A stretch of DNA of 64,000 bases from Staphylococcus xylosus (GCF_002732165.1 NZ_MRZO01000001.1:620001-684000); one strand, 5' to 3'; positions 50,416 to 61,000 are shown, counted from the stretch's first letter. The notes: generated by a model from the sequence alone, not told the origin. Numbers and translations are program-made.

Positions 50416-52824
50416 TCACATCATCATTTGTGGATTTATGTCTATCTTTAAAGATAGTTTTTCTTTTAAGTATTGATCATGATAATAATCATCTAAGTAT
50501 TTTAGTGCCTCATGTAATGCAGGTTCACTTTTATATTTCACTAAAATTTGAAAACGGTATTCATTGTTGATACGAGATAATGCTGCTGGCGATGGGCCAA
50601 GTACTAATGCTTTATCCGTTAAATGTTGTAACAAAATTTTATGAATATGTTTCGATGCTTCCATAACTTTTTTCATCTCTTTATGAGCAATCGTGAAGTT
50701 GATTAAAAAGAAATAGGGAGGATATTTACCCATTTTACGATAATTCATTTCCTTATTAAAAAAAGCTGTATAATCGTTAGCTTGAACATCTTTAATAGCA
50801 TAGTGTTCTGGATTATATGTCTGAATGATAACTTCCCCTTCTTTTTCATGTCTACCAGCTCGACCAGAAACTTGAGTTAATAACTGATACGTTCTTTCAC
50901 TAGCTCTAAAATCCGGAAGATTTAACATGGTATCAGCATTTAAAACGCCTACTAGTGTAATATTAGGGAAATCTAAGCCTTTTGCAATCATTTGTGTGCC
51001 TAGTAAAATATCTCCTTTACCTGCTCCAAAATCATCTAAAAGTTTTTCATGTGCGCCTTTTCTTGAAGTTGTATCCACATCCATACGTATAATACGTGCC
51101 TCTTGGAACGCCTCTTGTAATAATTCTTCTACTCGTTGTGTTCCTGTACCTACTTGTCGAATATGCTCACTTTCACAGTTCGGACATTTATTGGGGGGCA
51201 CTTCTTGATGTCCACAGTAATGACATTTGAGTTGATCTGTTGATTTATGATAAGTAAGAGAGATATCACAGTTTGGACATTGAGGTACATGACCACAATC
51301 CCTACATAACATAAACGAAGCATATCCCCGTCGATTTAGAAACAATACGATTTGTTCTTTTTTATCTAATCTTTGTTGTATAGCTTTACGTAATTGTTCT
51401 GAAAACATTGACCGATTACCTGAACTAAGTTCAGTTCTCATATCGACAATTTCAATTTCTGGCAATGCTTGTTGATTGACTCTATTGGGTAGTGACAACA
51501 ATTCATAGACGCCTTTTTCTGCTCTCGCGTATGTTTCAAGACTTGGTGTCGCACTCCCTAAAATTAATGGACATTGATGATATTGACTTCGCCATTGAGC
51601 TATATCTCTAGCCTGATACCTAGGGTAATCTTCTTGTTTATATGAAGACTCATGTTCTTCATCAATTATAATCATCCCTAAGTTTTTAAATGGCGCGAAA
51701 ACACTTGACCTTGCACCTACACTTACACTCGCTTTACCATCTCTTATTTTCTGCCATTCATCATAGCGCTCACCTTTGGACAAACCGGAATGTAACACCG
51801 CTACTTCGTCACCGAATCTCCTTTTAAACCTTAAAACCATTTGAGGTGTCAAAGCAATTTCTGGCACTAACATCATCGCTTGTCTTCCTGATTTCAAAAC
51901 TTCTTCAATCGTTTGTAGATAAACTTCTGTCTTTCCTGATCCAGTGACACCATGAAGTAAATAAGTACGTTGTCGATGCGCTTGAATACTTTCAAGTATA
52001 GATTTATAAGCCTCTTGTTGGTCATAAGTAAGTTGTTGTTTTTGATCTTGTTCAAAAACGCGTGTTTCAAATGGATCACGTTCAACAATGGCATCATACT
52101 TTTCTACAAAACCTTTACGCATTAAAGTATCAATACTTGATTTAGAAAAACCCATCTCTTCTAAATCTTTTAATAGTACCGTATGATGACGCTCATCTAA
52201 CAAATAGGCATAGAGCTCGTACTGTTTTTTAGATTTTTCCAATGAATTTAAGATGCTATCATAGTCGAAGCCTTCAATTATACTTACGGCACGTTGTTTC
52301 TTTTTACTAACATTTTGAGATAAAAGTGTCATTTCCGATACTATACCTTGCTTGAGTAATGGTACGATTTGGCCTAAGTCATCATTATATTGAGCTTCTT
52401 TATAAGGATACTGGCCATCCTTATCAAACTTAACTTTAAGTTCTTCTGGAACTGCGTCAACATCTACAATTGAAAATACTTTTGTGTATTTTGCCTTTAT
52501 AGCACTTGGCAACATTACCTCTAACATTGAAATCCGTTTAGTTACGAAGTAATTATTATACCATTCAGTTAATTGGATGAGTTCTTCTGTTAATTCTGGT
52601 TTGATATCTTGTATTTCTTTAATTTCTTTTAATTTTGCGATATCTATATTGTCATCAGGTTTATCCGTGACTTGCATAACATAACCTTGAATGGTTCTTG
52701 GACCAAATGGAACAATAACTCGCATACCTACCTGAACCATTGACTGTAATTTCGAAGGAATTATATAGTCAAATGTGAAATCAACGCTCTTGGAAGGTAT
52801 ATCAACAATTACCTTAGCTATCAT
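50416..52824 (-). CDS. priA: Primosomal replication restart helicase PriA
   Basis: Reloads the replicative helicase at collapsed forks. 802 residues. N-terminal 3'-DNA-binding domain to about 105; Walker A GVTGSGKTEVYL near residue 291 and DEEH near 390; paired zinc motifs CRDCGHVPQCPNC and CHYCGHQEVPPNKCPNC near 520-560; GRAGRHEKEGEVIIQTY near 680. Starts 1 nt after the coaBC stop codon, so the two genes share a transcript. Confidence 0.97.
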   Translation of the reverse strand: MIAKVIVDIPSKSVDFTFDYIIPSKLQSMVQVGMRVIVPFGPRTIQGYVMQVTDKPDDNIDIAKLKEIKEIQDIKPELTEELIQLTEWYNNYFVTKRISMLEVMLPSAIKAKYTKVFSIVDVDAVPEELKVKFDKDGQYPYKEAQYNDDLGQIVPLLKQGIVSEMTLLSQNVSKKKQRAVSIIEGFDYDSILNSLEKSKKQYELYAYLLDERHHTVLLKDLEEMGFSKSSIDTLMRKGFVEKYDAIVERDPFETRVFEQDQKQQLTYDQQEAYKSILESIQAHRQRTYLLHGVTGSGKTEVYLQTIEEVLKSGRQAMMLVPEIALTPQMVLRFKRRFGDEVAVLHSGLSKGERYDEWQKIRDGKASVSVGARSSVFAPFKNLGMIIIDEEHESSYKQEDYPRYQARDIAQWRSQYHQCPLILGSATPSLETYARAEKGVYELLSLPNRVNQQALPEIEIVDMRTELSSGNRSMFSEQLRKAIQQRLDKKEQIVLFLNRRGYASFMLCRDCGHVPQCPNCDISLTYHKSTDQLKCHYCGHQEVPPNKCPNCESEHIRQVGTGTQRVEELLQEAFQEARIIRMDVDTTSRKGAHEKLLDDFGAGKGDILLGTQMIAKGLDFPNITLVGVLNADTMLNLPDFRASERTYQLLTQVSGRAGRHEKEGEVIIQTYNPEHYAIKDVQANDYTAFFNKEMNYRKMGKYPPYFFLINFTIAHKEMKKVMEASKHIHKILLQHLTDKALVLGPSPAALSRINNEYRFQILVKYKSEPALHEALKYLDDYYHDQYLKEKLSLKIDINPQMMM

Positions 52825-52825
52825 A

Positions 52826-54034
52826 TTATTGCCACCTTGTTTCTAAACTATTCAGTATGTGCTCCGCTAATTCGACTTTTTTATGTTTCCCTAACGCTGC
52901 CGTGTCGCCTGTTTTATAGTACATTGTGTAGTCATTATCATCTGAACTAAAACCAATGGTTCTATCCCCTACATTATTTGCAATGACTACATCCGCATTT
53001 TTATTTTTTAGTTTCTTTTGAGCATATTCAGCTATATTTTGAGTTTCTGCTGCAAATCCCACTAAAAATTGATGTGTTTTATGCTCACCTAAATATTTTA
53101 AGATATCAGGGGTACGTTTAAATGAAACTGACAGGGTGCCTTCTTGTTTTTTCAATTTATGTTCAAGTGTATTGACTGGTGCGTAGTCTGATACTGCTGC
53201 TGCTTTAAACACAATGTCTTGATTCTCGAAACGTTTTTTTACTGCATGAAACATGTCTTCCGCACTTTGAACTTGGACTACTTCTACATTTGCTGGTGGT
53301 GTTAAATGAGTTGGTCCCGTAACGAGTGTAACTATAGCGCCGCGTTTTGTAAGTGATTCTGCTAAAGCATATCCAATTTTACCTGAAGCACGGTTAGATA
53401 AATAACGCACAGGATCGAGTTCTTCGACTGTAGGACCAGCAGTAACTAATGCGTGTTTTCCTTCAAAGCGGCTGTTTTTATAAATCGGATTTTGAGTCCC
53501 TTCATTAAAATATTGATTCAATCGTTCTACAATTTGTAATGGTTCTTCCATTCTTCCTTTTGCAACATAACCACATGCCAAAAAGCCTTCACCTGGTTCA
53601 AGGAAGTAATAACCATCTGAACTCAAAGTAGCTAAATTTTGTTGTGTTCTGCGATTTTCATACATATTGACATTCATAGCAGGTGCAATGAATTTTGGTG
53701 TCTCAGTAGCTAACAATGTAGAGGTTACCATGTCATCAGCAATACCATTAGCTAATTTGGCGATTGTATTTGCAGTAGCAGGAGCAACAACAATAGCATC
53801 CGCCCAATCTCCTAGCGCAACGTGTTGTATTTCCTCAGGGTTTTGTTCTTTAAAAGTACTTGTATACACTGGATTTCTACCAATTGCTTGAAATGCTAAT
53901 GGTGTAACAAACTCCTGCGCATGATCAGTAAGCATTACTCTTACATCATAATTTGCTTGTGTTAATTTACTAGTTAAATCGATAGCTTTATATGCCGCAA
54001 TACCACCAGTAACAGCGAGTAATATTCGTTTCAT
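52826..54034 (-). CDS. coaBC: Bifunctional phosphopantothenoylcysteine decarboxylase/synthetase
   Basis: Two steps of CoA synthesis. 402 residues: an N-terminal FMN-dependent decarboxylase (CoaC, about 1-185) with VTGGIAAYKAIDL, APAMNVNMYENR and GFLACGYVAKGRM, and a C-terminal CTP-dependent synthetase (CoaB) with TAGPTVEELDPVRYLSNRAS. The frame opens at a TTG (54055), but that overlaps AAGGAG; the start is ATG 54034, although a four-codon ORF ending on this ATG (54045-54031) sits between ribosome site and start. Confidence 0.95.
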   Translation of the reverse strand: MKRILLAVTGGIAAYKAIDLTSKLTQANYDVRVMLTDHAQEFVTPLAFQAIGRNPVYTSTFKEQNPEEIQHVALGDWADAIVVAPATANTIAKLANGIADDMVTSTLLATETPKFIAPAMNVNMYENRRTQQNLATLSSDGYYFLEPGEGFLACGYVAKGRMEEPLQIVERLNQYFNEGTQNPIYKNSRFEGKHALVTAGPTVEELDPVRYLSNRASGKIGYALAESLTKRGAIVTLVTGPTHLTPPANVEVVQVQSAEDMFHAVKKRFENQDIVFKAAAVSDYAPVNTLEHKLKKQEGTLSVSFKRTPDILKYLGEHKTHQFLVGFAAETQNIAEYAQKKLKNKNADVVIANNVGDRTIGFSSDDNDYTMYYKTGDTAALGKHKKVELAEHILNSLETRWQ

Positions 54035-54182
54035 ATTATTGTCATTCTCCTTCAAATGAATTAAATATGACTTTTTAAGTCAACATTTTTGTGTAAGCCT
54101 AAATTAAGTTTAATGATTTAAGCTTTTAAGAATACTTTGATTACTCATCATTATACACAAATTAATAACTAAATTAAAAAGA

Positions 54183-54227
54183 GTAAGACGGAAATCTTAT
54201 TTTTCTAAAATGATTTCTTGGTCTCAC
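54183..54227 (-). terminator. Imperfect hairpin upstream of coaBC
   Basis: On the minus strand GTGAGACCAAGAAATC pairs imperfectly with GATTTCCGTCTTAC, followed by TCTTTTT. It lies between the rpoZ terminator and coaBC and may be a second terminator or part of a coaBC leader. Confidence 0.4.
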
Positions 54228-54340
54228 CCTAAAAAGTATGATTCATTGTTAAAAATCTTTAAGTGAAAATATCATTTTAAATCTTTACTCATGTATAAGA
54301 ATACGCGCAATACTTTATTTAAAGCGTGGTCTTTATAATT

Positions 54341-54374
54341 AAAAAGCCTGAGACATTTGTTGATGTCTCAGGCT
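54341..54374 (-). terminator. Terminator of gmk-rpoZ
   Basis: Perfect stem AGCCTGAGACAT (54345-54356) and ATGTCTCAGGCT (54363-54374) with a 6-nt loop and T5 on the minus strand, 62 nt after the rpoZ stop. Splits rpoZ from coaBC. Confidence 0.88.
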
Positions 54375-54436
54375 CACTTTAAAATTCCACTTTCAAAAAC
54401 GCATATGTTCTATACTATATCTCAAGTTTGTTATTT

Positions 54437-54648
54437 TTAGAAAGATTTTAGGAATAGTTCGTCAGGAAAAACTTCACCGTCAGCAATTTCTTCTAAGGCT
54501 TTACCTACAGGTTTTTTTGAAATATATTTATTTAATAATGCAGTTTCAGGTTTTTCATCCAATTCACGTGCACGTTTTGCAGCAGTAGTTGCTACTAAGT
54601 ATTTTGAGTTTATTTTATCTGTTAATTGGTTTAATGGTGGTTGTAACA

Positions 54649-54649
<1 letters not shown>
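54437..54649 (-). CDS. rpoZ: RNA polymerase omega subunit
   Basis: Assembly factor of RNA polymerase. 70 residues, normal for staphylococci. The conserved stretch TDKINSKYLVATTAAKRARE is at 10-29. Its ATG overlaps the gmk stop by one base. Short but well supported by context. Confidence 0.95.
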
Positions 54650-55275
<626 letters not shown>

Positions 55276-55431
55276 TTACTACCTCTCTAAACTGTTCTAC
55301 TATTATTAGACAATGATACCACAATCTCTAATTAGTTGTATAGCATAGGAAAGGACAAACTTTGACCATGAAGATTTCTTATTGCCATGTTACAATATGA
55401 TGAATGACTAAAAATAAGGTGGCTGATAGTA

Positions 55432-57129
55432 ATGGCATATGATGGTTTATTCACTAAAAAAATAGTGGAATCTCTTCAATTTCTTGTAGATGGAAGAATT
55501 CATAAAATAAATCAACCCGAAAACGATACGATGTTAATCGTTATTCGACAAAATCGTAAAAATCATCAGCTTCTACTTTCTATCCATCCTAGTTTTACTA
55601 GAATGCATTTAACGAATAAAAAATATGATAATCCATTTGATCCACCAATGTTTGCTCGTGTTTTTCGTAAACACATCGAAGGTGGTATTGTTAAAGCAGT
55701 AAGACAAATTGGTAATGATAGACGTGTAGAGATAGATGTTCAAAGTAAAGATGAAATCGGTGATACAATTTACCGTACAATTATTTTAGAAATTATGGGC
55801 AAACACAGTAATTTAATATTAGTAGATGATAATCGTAAAATTATTGAAGGATTTAAGCATTTAACACCAAATACTAATCAATATCGTACAGTTATGCCTG
55901 GCTTTAAATATGAAGCGCCCCCAACTCAAAATAAAATTAATCCTTTTGAAATTTCTGGAGTTGAAGTGTTAAAATATATCGATTTTAATAGTGGAAAAAT
56001 AGCGAGACAATTGCTTAATCATTTCGAAGGTTTTAGCCCGCTCATAACTAATGAGATTGCAAATCGTAGACAATTTATGACGACGCAAACTTTACCGGAA
56101 GCTTTTGATGAAGTACTCGAGGAAATCCAAGGCGAGCCAACGCCTGTTTTCCATAAAAATCACGAATCTGGAAAAGAAGATTTCTATTTCATGAAATTAG
56201 ACCAGTTCTATGATGACATAGTACTTTACGACTCACTTCATGATTTATTAGATCGCTATTATGATGCGCGTGGAGAAAGAGAACGTGTTAAACAACGTGC
56301 CAACGACTTAGTAAAATTTGTTCAACAACAACTTCACAAGTCTCAAAACAAATTAAGTAAGTTAATAGATGAACGTGAAGGTACCAAAGAAAAAGAGCAG
56401 CAACAATTATTTGGTGAACTTATAACTGCTAATATCTATCGTATTGAACAGGGTGATGAATCACTTACTGCGCTTAATTATTATAATGGCGAGGAAGTGA
56501 CAATACCACTTAATCCTACAAAATCACCTGCTATTAACGCACAAAATTATTATAAAAAGTATAATAAATTAAAAACGCGTGAACACGAGTTACAACATCA
56601 AATCCAATTAACTAAAGAAAATATTGACTACTTTGAAAGTATCGAGCAACAACTTGCCCATATTTCTGTCGATGAAATTGATGATATTCGCGACGAGTTA
56701 GCCGATCAAGGATTTATGAAGCAACGTAAACAAAGTAAGAAGAAAAAGAAACAGACGATGCAAATCCAAGCATACACATCAACAGATGGCGATACAATCT
56801 TGGTTGGTAAAAATAATAAGCAAAACGATTATTTAACTAATAAACAAGCTAAAAAACATCATCTTTGGTTCCATACTAAAGATATCCCTGGTTCACACGT
56901 TGTCATTCTGAGCGATGAGCCAAGTGAAGAGACAATTAAAGAGGCTGCAATGTTGTCAGCGTACTTTTCAAAAGCTGGTAGTTCTGCACAAGTACCAGTT
57001 GATTACACTGAAATCAAACATGTACACAAACCTTCAGGAGCTAAGCCTGGTTTTGTAACATATGACAATCAAAAAACACTTTATGCTACCCCAGATTATG
57101 ATCACATTCAACAATTAAAAGTTAAATAG
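55432..57129 (+). CDS. rqcH: Ribosome quality control protein RqcH (NFACT; formerly FbpA)
   Basis: Adds C-terminal alanine tails to peptides stuck on 50S subunits, marking them for degradation. 565 residues. N-terminal NFACT-N domain (about 1-190) with MAYDGLFTKKIVESL and ILEIMGKHSNLILVD; a helix-hairpin-helix part; two coiled coils at about 275-310 and 370-430; and the C-terminal NFACT-R domain with HLWFHTKDIPGSHVVI. The older name fibronectin-binding protein is used in many annotations. AAGGTGG precedes the ATG. Confidence 0.95.
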   Translation: MAYDGLFTKKIVESLQFLVDGRIHKINQPENDTMLIVIRQNRKNHQLLLSIHPSFTRMHLTNKKYDNPFDPPMFARVFRKHIEGGIVKAVRQIGNDRRVEIDVQSKDEIGDTIYRTIILEIMGKHSNLILVDDNRKIIEGFKHLTPNTNQYRTVMPGFKYEAPPTQNKINPFEISGVEVLKYIDFNSGKIARQLLNHFEGFSPLITNEIANRRQFMTTQTLPEAFDEVLEEIQGEPTPVFHKNHESGKEDFYFMKLDQFYDDIVLYDSLHDLLDRYYDARGERERVKQRANDLVKFVQQQLHKSQNKLSKLIDEREGTKEKEQQQLFGELITANIYRIEQGDESLTALNYYNGEEVTIPLNPTKSPAINAQNYYKKYNKLKTREHELQHQIQLTKENIDYFESIEQQLAHISVDEIDDIRDELADQGFMKQRKQSKKKKKQTMQIQAYTSTDGDTILVGKNNKQNDYLTNKQAKKHHLWFHTKDIPGSHVVILSDEPSEETIKEAAMLSAYFSKAGSSAQVPVDYTEIKHVHKPSGAKPGFVTYDNQKTLYATPDYDHIQQLKVK

Positions 57130-57162
57130 CATAATGGGGATGGGATATAAATTCCCATTCTC

Positions 57163-57204
57163 AAAAAGGACTAATCCGTATTTTAATGGATTAGTCCTTT
57201 TTTA
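57163..57204 (+). terminator. Terminator of rqcH
   Basis: Perfect 15-bp stem AAAAAGGACTAATCC (57163-57177) with its complement 57188-57202 and a T-run. A weaker hairpin TGGGAT/ATTCCCA stands just before it. Confidence 0.9.
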
Positions 57205-57232
57205 TATAAAACTCTCACGATTTTGATTGTGC

Positions 57233-57300
57233 GTGCTTGCCTGGGGGTATGTTTCGTGCCTATAGTCTCTCATTCATACTATTCCCTCAGGCGTCAGCAC
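57233..57300. repeat. Structured GC-rich inverted-repeat element
   Basis: The element begins GTGCTTGCCTGGGGGTATG and ends ATACTATTCCCTCAGGCGTCAGCAC; the arms pair with small bulges to form a roughly 65-nt hairpin, unusually GC-rich for this genome. Similar intergenic elements occur in staphylococci to my recollection. No coding potential. Confidence 0.55.
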
Positions 57301-57364
57301 GTTACAAAATATTATAGATGATAAGACTATTTTTATAAAATAATTTATTCACTTATATTTATAA

Positions 57365-57772
57365 TTAATTACTTTCTGGGAGTGCCAATTGGAAATTCAC
57401 ACCAAATTTGTCTTGTATCCATGCAAATTCTCTAAATGGTGGCATTGCTGTTTTAGGCATTAATATTGCACCACCACTTTTCAATTTATTAAATAATCTT
57501 TCCATTTCAATTGGACTATCAACTGTAACATATAGTGACATAGCTGGATTCATTTCAATATCTACGCCATTCATGTTGTCAATTGCCATGAATACTTGAT
57601 CTTTCAACCTAAAAATTGCATGTTGCACGGCCCCAGTGGGTTCATTATCACTTTCACTATAACGGACCAATGCTAATATTTCAGCATCTTCAAAAGTATT
57701 TACATATAAATTTATTGCTTCTTCTGCGTTGCCGTTAAACATTAAAAATGTCGTAATTTTCGGTATTGCCAT
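57365..57772 (-). CDS. VOC-superfamily (PhnB/glyoxalase-like) protein
   Basis: 135 residues, one PhnB-type paired beta-alpha-beta-beta-beta unit: ITTFLMFNGNAEEAINLYVNTF at the start, VQHAIFRLKDQVFMAIDN in the middle and FREFAWIQDKFGVNFQLALP at the end. Relatives bind metals or act on small molecules; often called 3-demethylubiquinone methyltransferase-like, which is misleading here because staphylococci make no ubiquinone. Probably dimeric. Substrate unknown. Confidence 0.88.
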   Translation of the reverse strand: MAIPKITTFLMFNGNAEEAINLYVNTFEDAEILALVRYSESDNEPTGAVQHAIFRLKDQVFMAIDNMNGVDIEMNPAMSLYVTVDSPIEMERLFNKLKSGGAILMPKTAMPPFREFAWIQDKFGVNFQLALPESN

Positions 57773-57920
57773 TATTTTACCCCCTAAATACTTCTTATCA
57801 TTAGCATAAAGGATATTTCATAAAAAATCGACAAAGCAGAACAAAAATCAAAGAGTTACACGTTTTTTATAGTGATATCAACGAAACAATTTAATAACGT
57901 TTTACAAAGAATATCATCAT

Positions 57921-58775
57921 TTAAGATAAGTTAATGAAACCATTGCCAAGTACATCTCGTACATCATGAATGACTAAAAAGGCGTTTTCATCTTCTTCAT
58001 TCACCAATTTTTTCACTCTTGTTACTTGTGATTGAGGAACAACAACGTATAACATACTCGTTTCATGCTTACCGTAACCACCTTTACCATTTAATAAAGT
58101 AGAGCCTCTCCCCGTAAAACTATTAATTCTGTCACTAATAACTTCATTTTTACTAGAAATAACTGTAACTGCTTTTTTAGGATTAAATCCTTCAATTATA
58201 AATGAAGTTGCTCTTTCTGTAACAAATAGCATTATTATAGTAAATAACACATTGATAAGAGGTAACACAAAAAGAAAAGATAGTACGACTAAACCATCTA
58301 ATAGGAAAATAGCTTGGGCTGTTTTTATATCTAAATATTTATTTAACATCTTTGCAATTACAGATGTTCCACCAATAACGCCACCTGCAGCAATAACTAA
58401 ACCAATACCTACACCAACTAAAACACCGCCAAAGGTTGCATTTATAACAAAGTTATCTATTCCTGTATTAAAATTTTTAGTTAAATCTAAAAAAATAGAG
58501 ATGGCTGTATTCGCTATAAATGTATAAACTGCAGTACGTGTACTCAAAAATTTCCAACCAACGATGATAACGATTGTGTTAATAATCAATGATGTTAGTG
58601 CAGGTGACCATCCAAACGCATATTTTAATGCTAGTGATATACCAACTGTTCCACCATCACCTAAATTAGATCCTAATATAAAACAATTAACCGCTAGCGC
58701 ACTTACAAATGCTCCTAATATACAAATAATGATATTTTTTGTGTGATCTTTAAACAACTGTTTCAACATTTTCAT
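57921..58775 (-). CDS. YitT-family membrane protein
   Basis: 284 residues from MKMLKQLFKDHTKN, fixed by AAGGGGGA before ATG 58775; the longer frame to 58850 lacks a ribosome site. Five hydrophobic segments between about 15 and 185 (including ILGAFVSALAVNCFILG and GGVLVGVGIGLVIAAGGVIGG), then the C-terminal DUF2179 domain with TSMLYVVVPQSQVTRVKKLV. Family function is unproven; some members are suggested transporters. Glycine-rich GSNLGDGGTVGIS is a family signature. Confidence 0.88.
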   Translation of the reverse strand: MKMLKQLFKDHTKNIIICILGAFVSALAVNCFILGSNLGDGGTVGISLALKYAFGWSPALTSLIINTIVIIVGWKFLSTRTAVYTFIANTAISIFLDLTKNFNTGIDNFVINATFGGVLVGVGIGLVIAAGGVIGGTSVIAKMLNKYLDIKTAQAIFLLDGLVVLSFLFVLPLINVLFTIIMLFVTERATSFIIEGFNPKKAVTVISSKNEVISDRINSFTGRGSTLLNGKGGYGKHETSMLYVVVPQSQVTRVKKLVNEEDENAFLVIHDVRDVLGNGFINLS

Positions 58776-59056
58776 ATAAGTCCCCCTTTTTTTAAAATTT
58801 TTCATAAATAAAAGCGTTTTATAAATTAATTTAAAATTATTGTGCATCAATCTTCAAAAATTTTCATTTATATTGTAACGCCCAATGTACCACAACCGAT
58901 AAAGCCATACTACCTTTAATCGCACACAACGTTTATAATATAATTTAAAGCATTACATCTTAATGTCTATTATTGTTATACTTTATTTATGACCATAACA
59001 CTTTTACTTTTTACGTTTCACAGTTAAAATATAAATAAAATTGCTGGAGGTATTTC

Positions 59057-59140
59057 ATGTCTTATTATATTATTCCATTACTTATAGCTGCCTTAGTAAT
59101 ATTGGTGTGCTATATTATTATTAAAATAATGATACGCTAG
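59057..59140 (+). CDS. 27-aa hydrophobic membrane peptide
   Basis: MSYYIIPLLIAALVILVCYI followed by a short basic tail ending MIR. Too short for usual ORF cut-offs. TGGAGG lies 7 nt before the ATG, and a strong terminator starts 58 nt after the stop, so it forms its own transcription unit. A single membrane helix of about 20 residues with a positively charged C-terminus. The size and shape fit a type I toxin or a small accessory subunit of a membrane complex; no antisense RNA or partner is visible. Unknown function. Confidence 0.6.
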   Translation: MSYYIIPLLIAALVILVCYIIIKIMIR

Positions 59141-59198
59141 TTTTAAATTTAAAATATACGTTTTAAATTGTACATCTATTTTAACAACATAAATAAGC

Positions 59199-59230
59199 GC
59201 CTCCGTTTAAACTGACGGAGGCGTTTTTTT
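59199..59230 (+). terminator. Strong terminator after the 27-aa gene
   Basis: CGCCTCCGT (59199-59207) pairs with ACGGAGGCG (59215-59223) around a 7-nt loop, followed by T7. GC-rich and perfect. Confidence 0.92.
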
Positions 59231-59291
59231 CTATACAATACCGAGTAATAGTATTATCGTATAGCATTACTTTAAGTTGTCGTGTATAAAT

Positions 59292-59323
59292 GAGAACGAG
59301 AGATAAAGTTATCTCTCGTTCTC
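59292..59323. repeat. Perfect 15-bp inverted repeat, likely terminator of the pyr operon
   Basis: GAGAACGAGAGATAA (59292-59306) and its exact complement (59309-59323). No T-run follows, but its position 64 nt after the last minus-strand gene suggests an end-of-transcript hairpin. Its core shares ACGAGAG with the 36870 terminator and with the 54-bp repeat. Confidence 0.55.
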
Positions 59324-59386
59324 TTCATTCTAAATTATGATGTTAAACAACAATAAAACTATATAGAAGTCACATTGAGTTCGTTA

Positions 59387-59569
59387 TTAAATGTGTCCTT
59401 TTTGTTTAATAGTTGATTTGGATTTTTTATAAATATTTTCTTCAGCTGCATGCATTGAATCCATTTTGTCATATACTACATTATCTTGATTTCTATAATC
59501 TTGTTCTTTTTTTAAAAATTTGTTTAAGTGTGCGAAATGATTATAAGCTTCTTTCGGGTCATTTGCCAT
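59387..59569 (-). CDS. Conserved 60-aa hypothetical protein
   Basis: MANDPKEAYNHFAHLNKFLK onwards, 60 residues, highly charged, no membrane segment, ends QKGHI. GGAGGGGA places the start at ATG 59569 rather than the longer frame to 59617, which overlaps pyrE. It follows pyrE by 22 nt and is probably part of the pyr transcript. Function unknown. Confidence 0.75.
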   Translation of the reverse strand: MANDPKEAYNHFAHLNKFLKKEQDYRNQDNVVYDKMDSMHAAEENIYKKSKSTIKQKGHI

Positions 59570-59591
59570 AACATCCCCTCCACTTAGTATC

Positions 59592-60203
59592 TTATGATAA
59601 GTTGTCTCTCCAATCAACTAATCTACTAATATCATTATCAGAAATTTCTCCATTTTCTTTTGCGACTTCTATAAGCTCATTATAATCGCTTAAAGTGTAA
59701 AATGGTACTCCGACGTTTTGAAATTCTTCATCAGCTTTTTTCAAGCCATAAGTAAATATAGCAACCACACCGACAACCTCTGCACCTGCTTCTCTAAGCG
59801 CATTAACTGCTGTAATTGATGAACCACCAGTAGAAATTAAATCTTCTATAACTACAACTTTTTTACCGTTACTTGATGCACCTTCAATTTGATTTTGCTT
59901 ACCGTGGCTTTTACTTTTTGAACGTACGTAATTCATCGGCAAATTAAGTACTTCAGATACATAGGCTGCATGAGGAATACCTGCAGTTGCAGTACCAGAA
60001 AGTATTTCAACATCTTCAAAGTTTGCTTTAATCAATTCGCTTAAACCATCTCTAATATCGCGTCGTACATTTGGATAACCAAGTGTTACGCGATTATCAC
60101 AATAAATTGGAGATTTAATTCCTGAACTCCACGTAAACGGATCATTTGGAGATAATGAAACTGCTTTAATATCTAATAATGATTTTGCAATTGCTTTTAC
60201 CAT
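59592..60203 (-). CDS. pyrE: Orotate phosphoribosyltransferase
   Basis: Makes OMP from orotate and PRPP. 203 residues. The PRPP motif [14 protein letters not shown] is at about 112-125, and the flexible loop [14 protein letters not shown] around 95. Starts 1 nt after the pyrF stop, so coupled. Confidence 0.98.
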   Translation of the reverse strand: MVKAIAKSLLDIKAVSLSPNDPFTWSSGIKSPIYCDNRVTLGYPNVRRDIRDGLSELIKANFEDVEILSGTATAGIPHAAYVSEVLNLPMNYVRSKSKSHGKQNQIEGASSNGKKVVVIEDLISTGGSSITAVNALREAGAEVVGVVAIFTYGLKKADEEFQNVGVPFYTLSDYNELIEVAKENGEISDNDISRLVDWRDNLS

Positions 60204-60204
60204 T

Positions 60205-60897
60205 TTACCTCAACCAACTTTCTTTAATTTTATGGTAACTTTCGACTGGATTATTACTTTTAGTAATAGGACGACCGATAACGATATGTGTCGCTCCCAT
60301 TTCTTTAGCATCTTCAGGAGTTGTTACTCTTTGTTGATCATCTTTCGTTGAATCTAATGGTCTAATACCTGGCGTTACTTTTAAAAACGCTTCTCCTAGT
60401 TCACTTTTCAACAATTCAGCTTCGAGTGGTGAACATACTACACCATCCAATCCAGATGATTGAGCCAACTGAGCATAATTAAGTACAGCATCTTCAATGG
60501 AACTTTGAATATTTTGTTCATCTCTCAACATTGTTTCTGTTGTAGATGTCAGCTGCGTTACTGCTATGAGTTTGATGTTAGGGTTATGCTTTTTAATTCC
60601 TGCTAAAGCACTTTTCATCATTTCAGTTCCACCGGCAGCATGCACATTTACTAAATCGACGTTCAATTTACTTAATCCTTCCATCGCTTTTCCAACAGTA
60701 TTTGGAATATCATGCAATTTTAAGTCTAGAAAAATATCATGACCGCGATCTTTAATCGATGATATCAAGTGTGGACCAGTTTGATAAAAAATCTCCATTC
60801 CAACTTTTACAAATAATGGTTCTTCAAATCGATCTAAGAATGCATCTACCGCTTCCACAGAATCAAAGTCTAATGCAATAATAGGTAAGTTTTTCAT
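60205..60897 (-). CDS. pyrF: Orotidine-5'-phosphate decarboxylase
   Basis: Makes UMP. 230 residues, TIM barrel. The catalytic Asp-Lys-Asp set is in [14 protein letters not shown] near residue 57. [14 protein letters not shown] near 205 is the phosphate-binding end. Follows carB after 103 nt containing a hairpin. Confidence 0.98.
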   Translation of the reverse strand: MKNLPIIALDFDSVEAVDAFLDRFEEPLFVKVGMEIFYQTGPHLISSIKDRGHDIFLDLKLHDIPNTVGKAMEGLSKLNVDLVNVHAAGGTEMMKSALAGIKKHNPNIKLIAVTQLTSTTETMLRDEQNIQSSIEDAVLNYAQLAQSSGLDGVVCSPLEAELLKSELGEAFLKVTPGIRPLDSTKDDQQRVTTPEDAKEMGATHIVIGRPITKSNNPVESYHKIKESWLR

Positions 60898-60943
60898 TTT
60901 AATTACACCCCAACACTTTTAATTTCTTTATTCACTTAATTAA

Positions 60944-60982
60944 AAGGTAAAATAGTAATTTATTAAAACACTATTTTACCTT
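60944..60982 (-). terminator. Hairpin between carB and pyrF
   Basis: AAGGTAAAATAGT (60944-60956) and its complement (60970-60982), 13-nt loop, TTTT on the minus strand. AT-rich, so probably a weak terminator or mRNA processing/stability site within the operon. Confidence 0.5.
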
Positions 60983-61000
60983 AAATTATTTTGATGTCTA

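Noticed and set aside
54031..54045. Four-codon ORF before coaBC as a regulatory leader
   Set aside because: Too short to judge; the SD to ATG spacing of 12 nt for coaBC is still workable.
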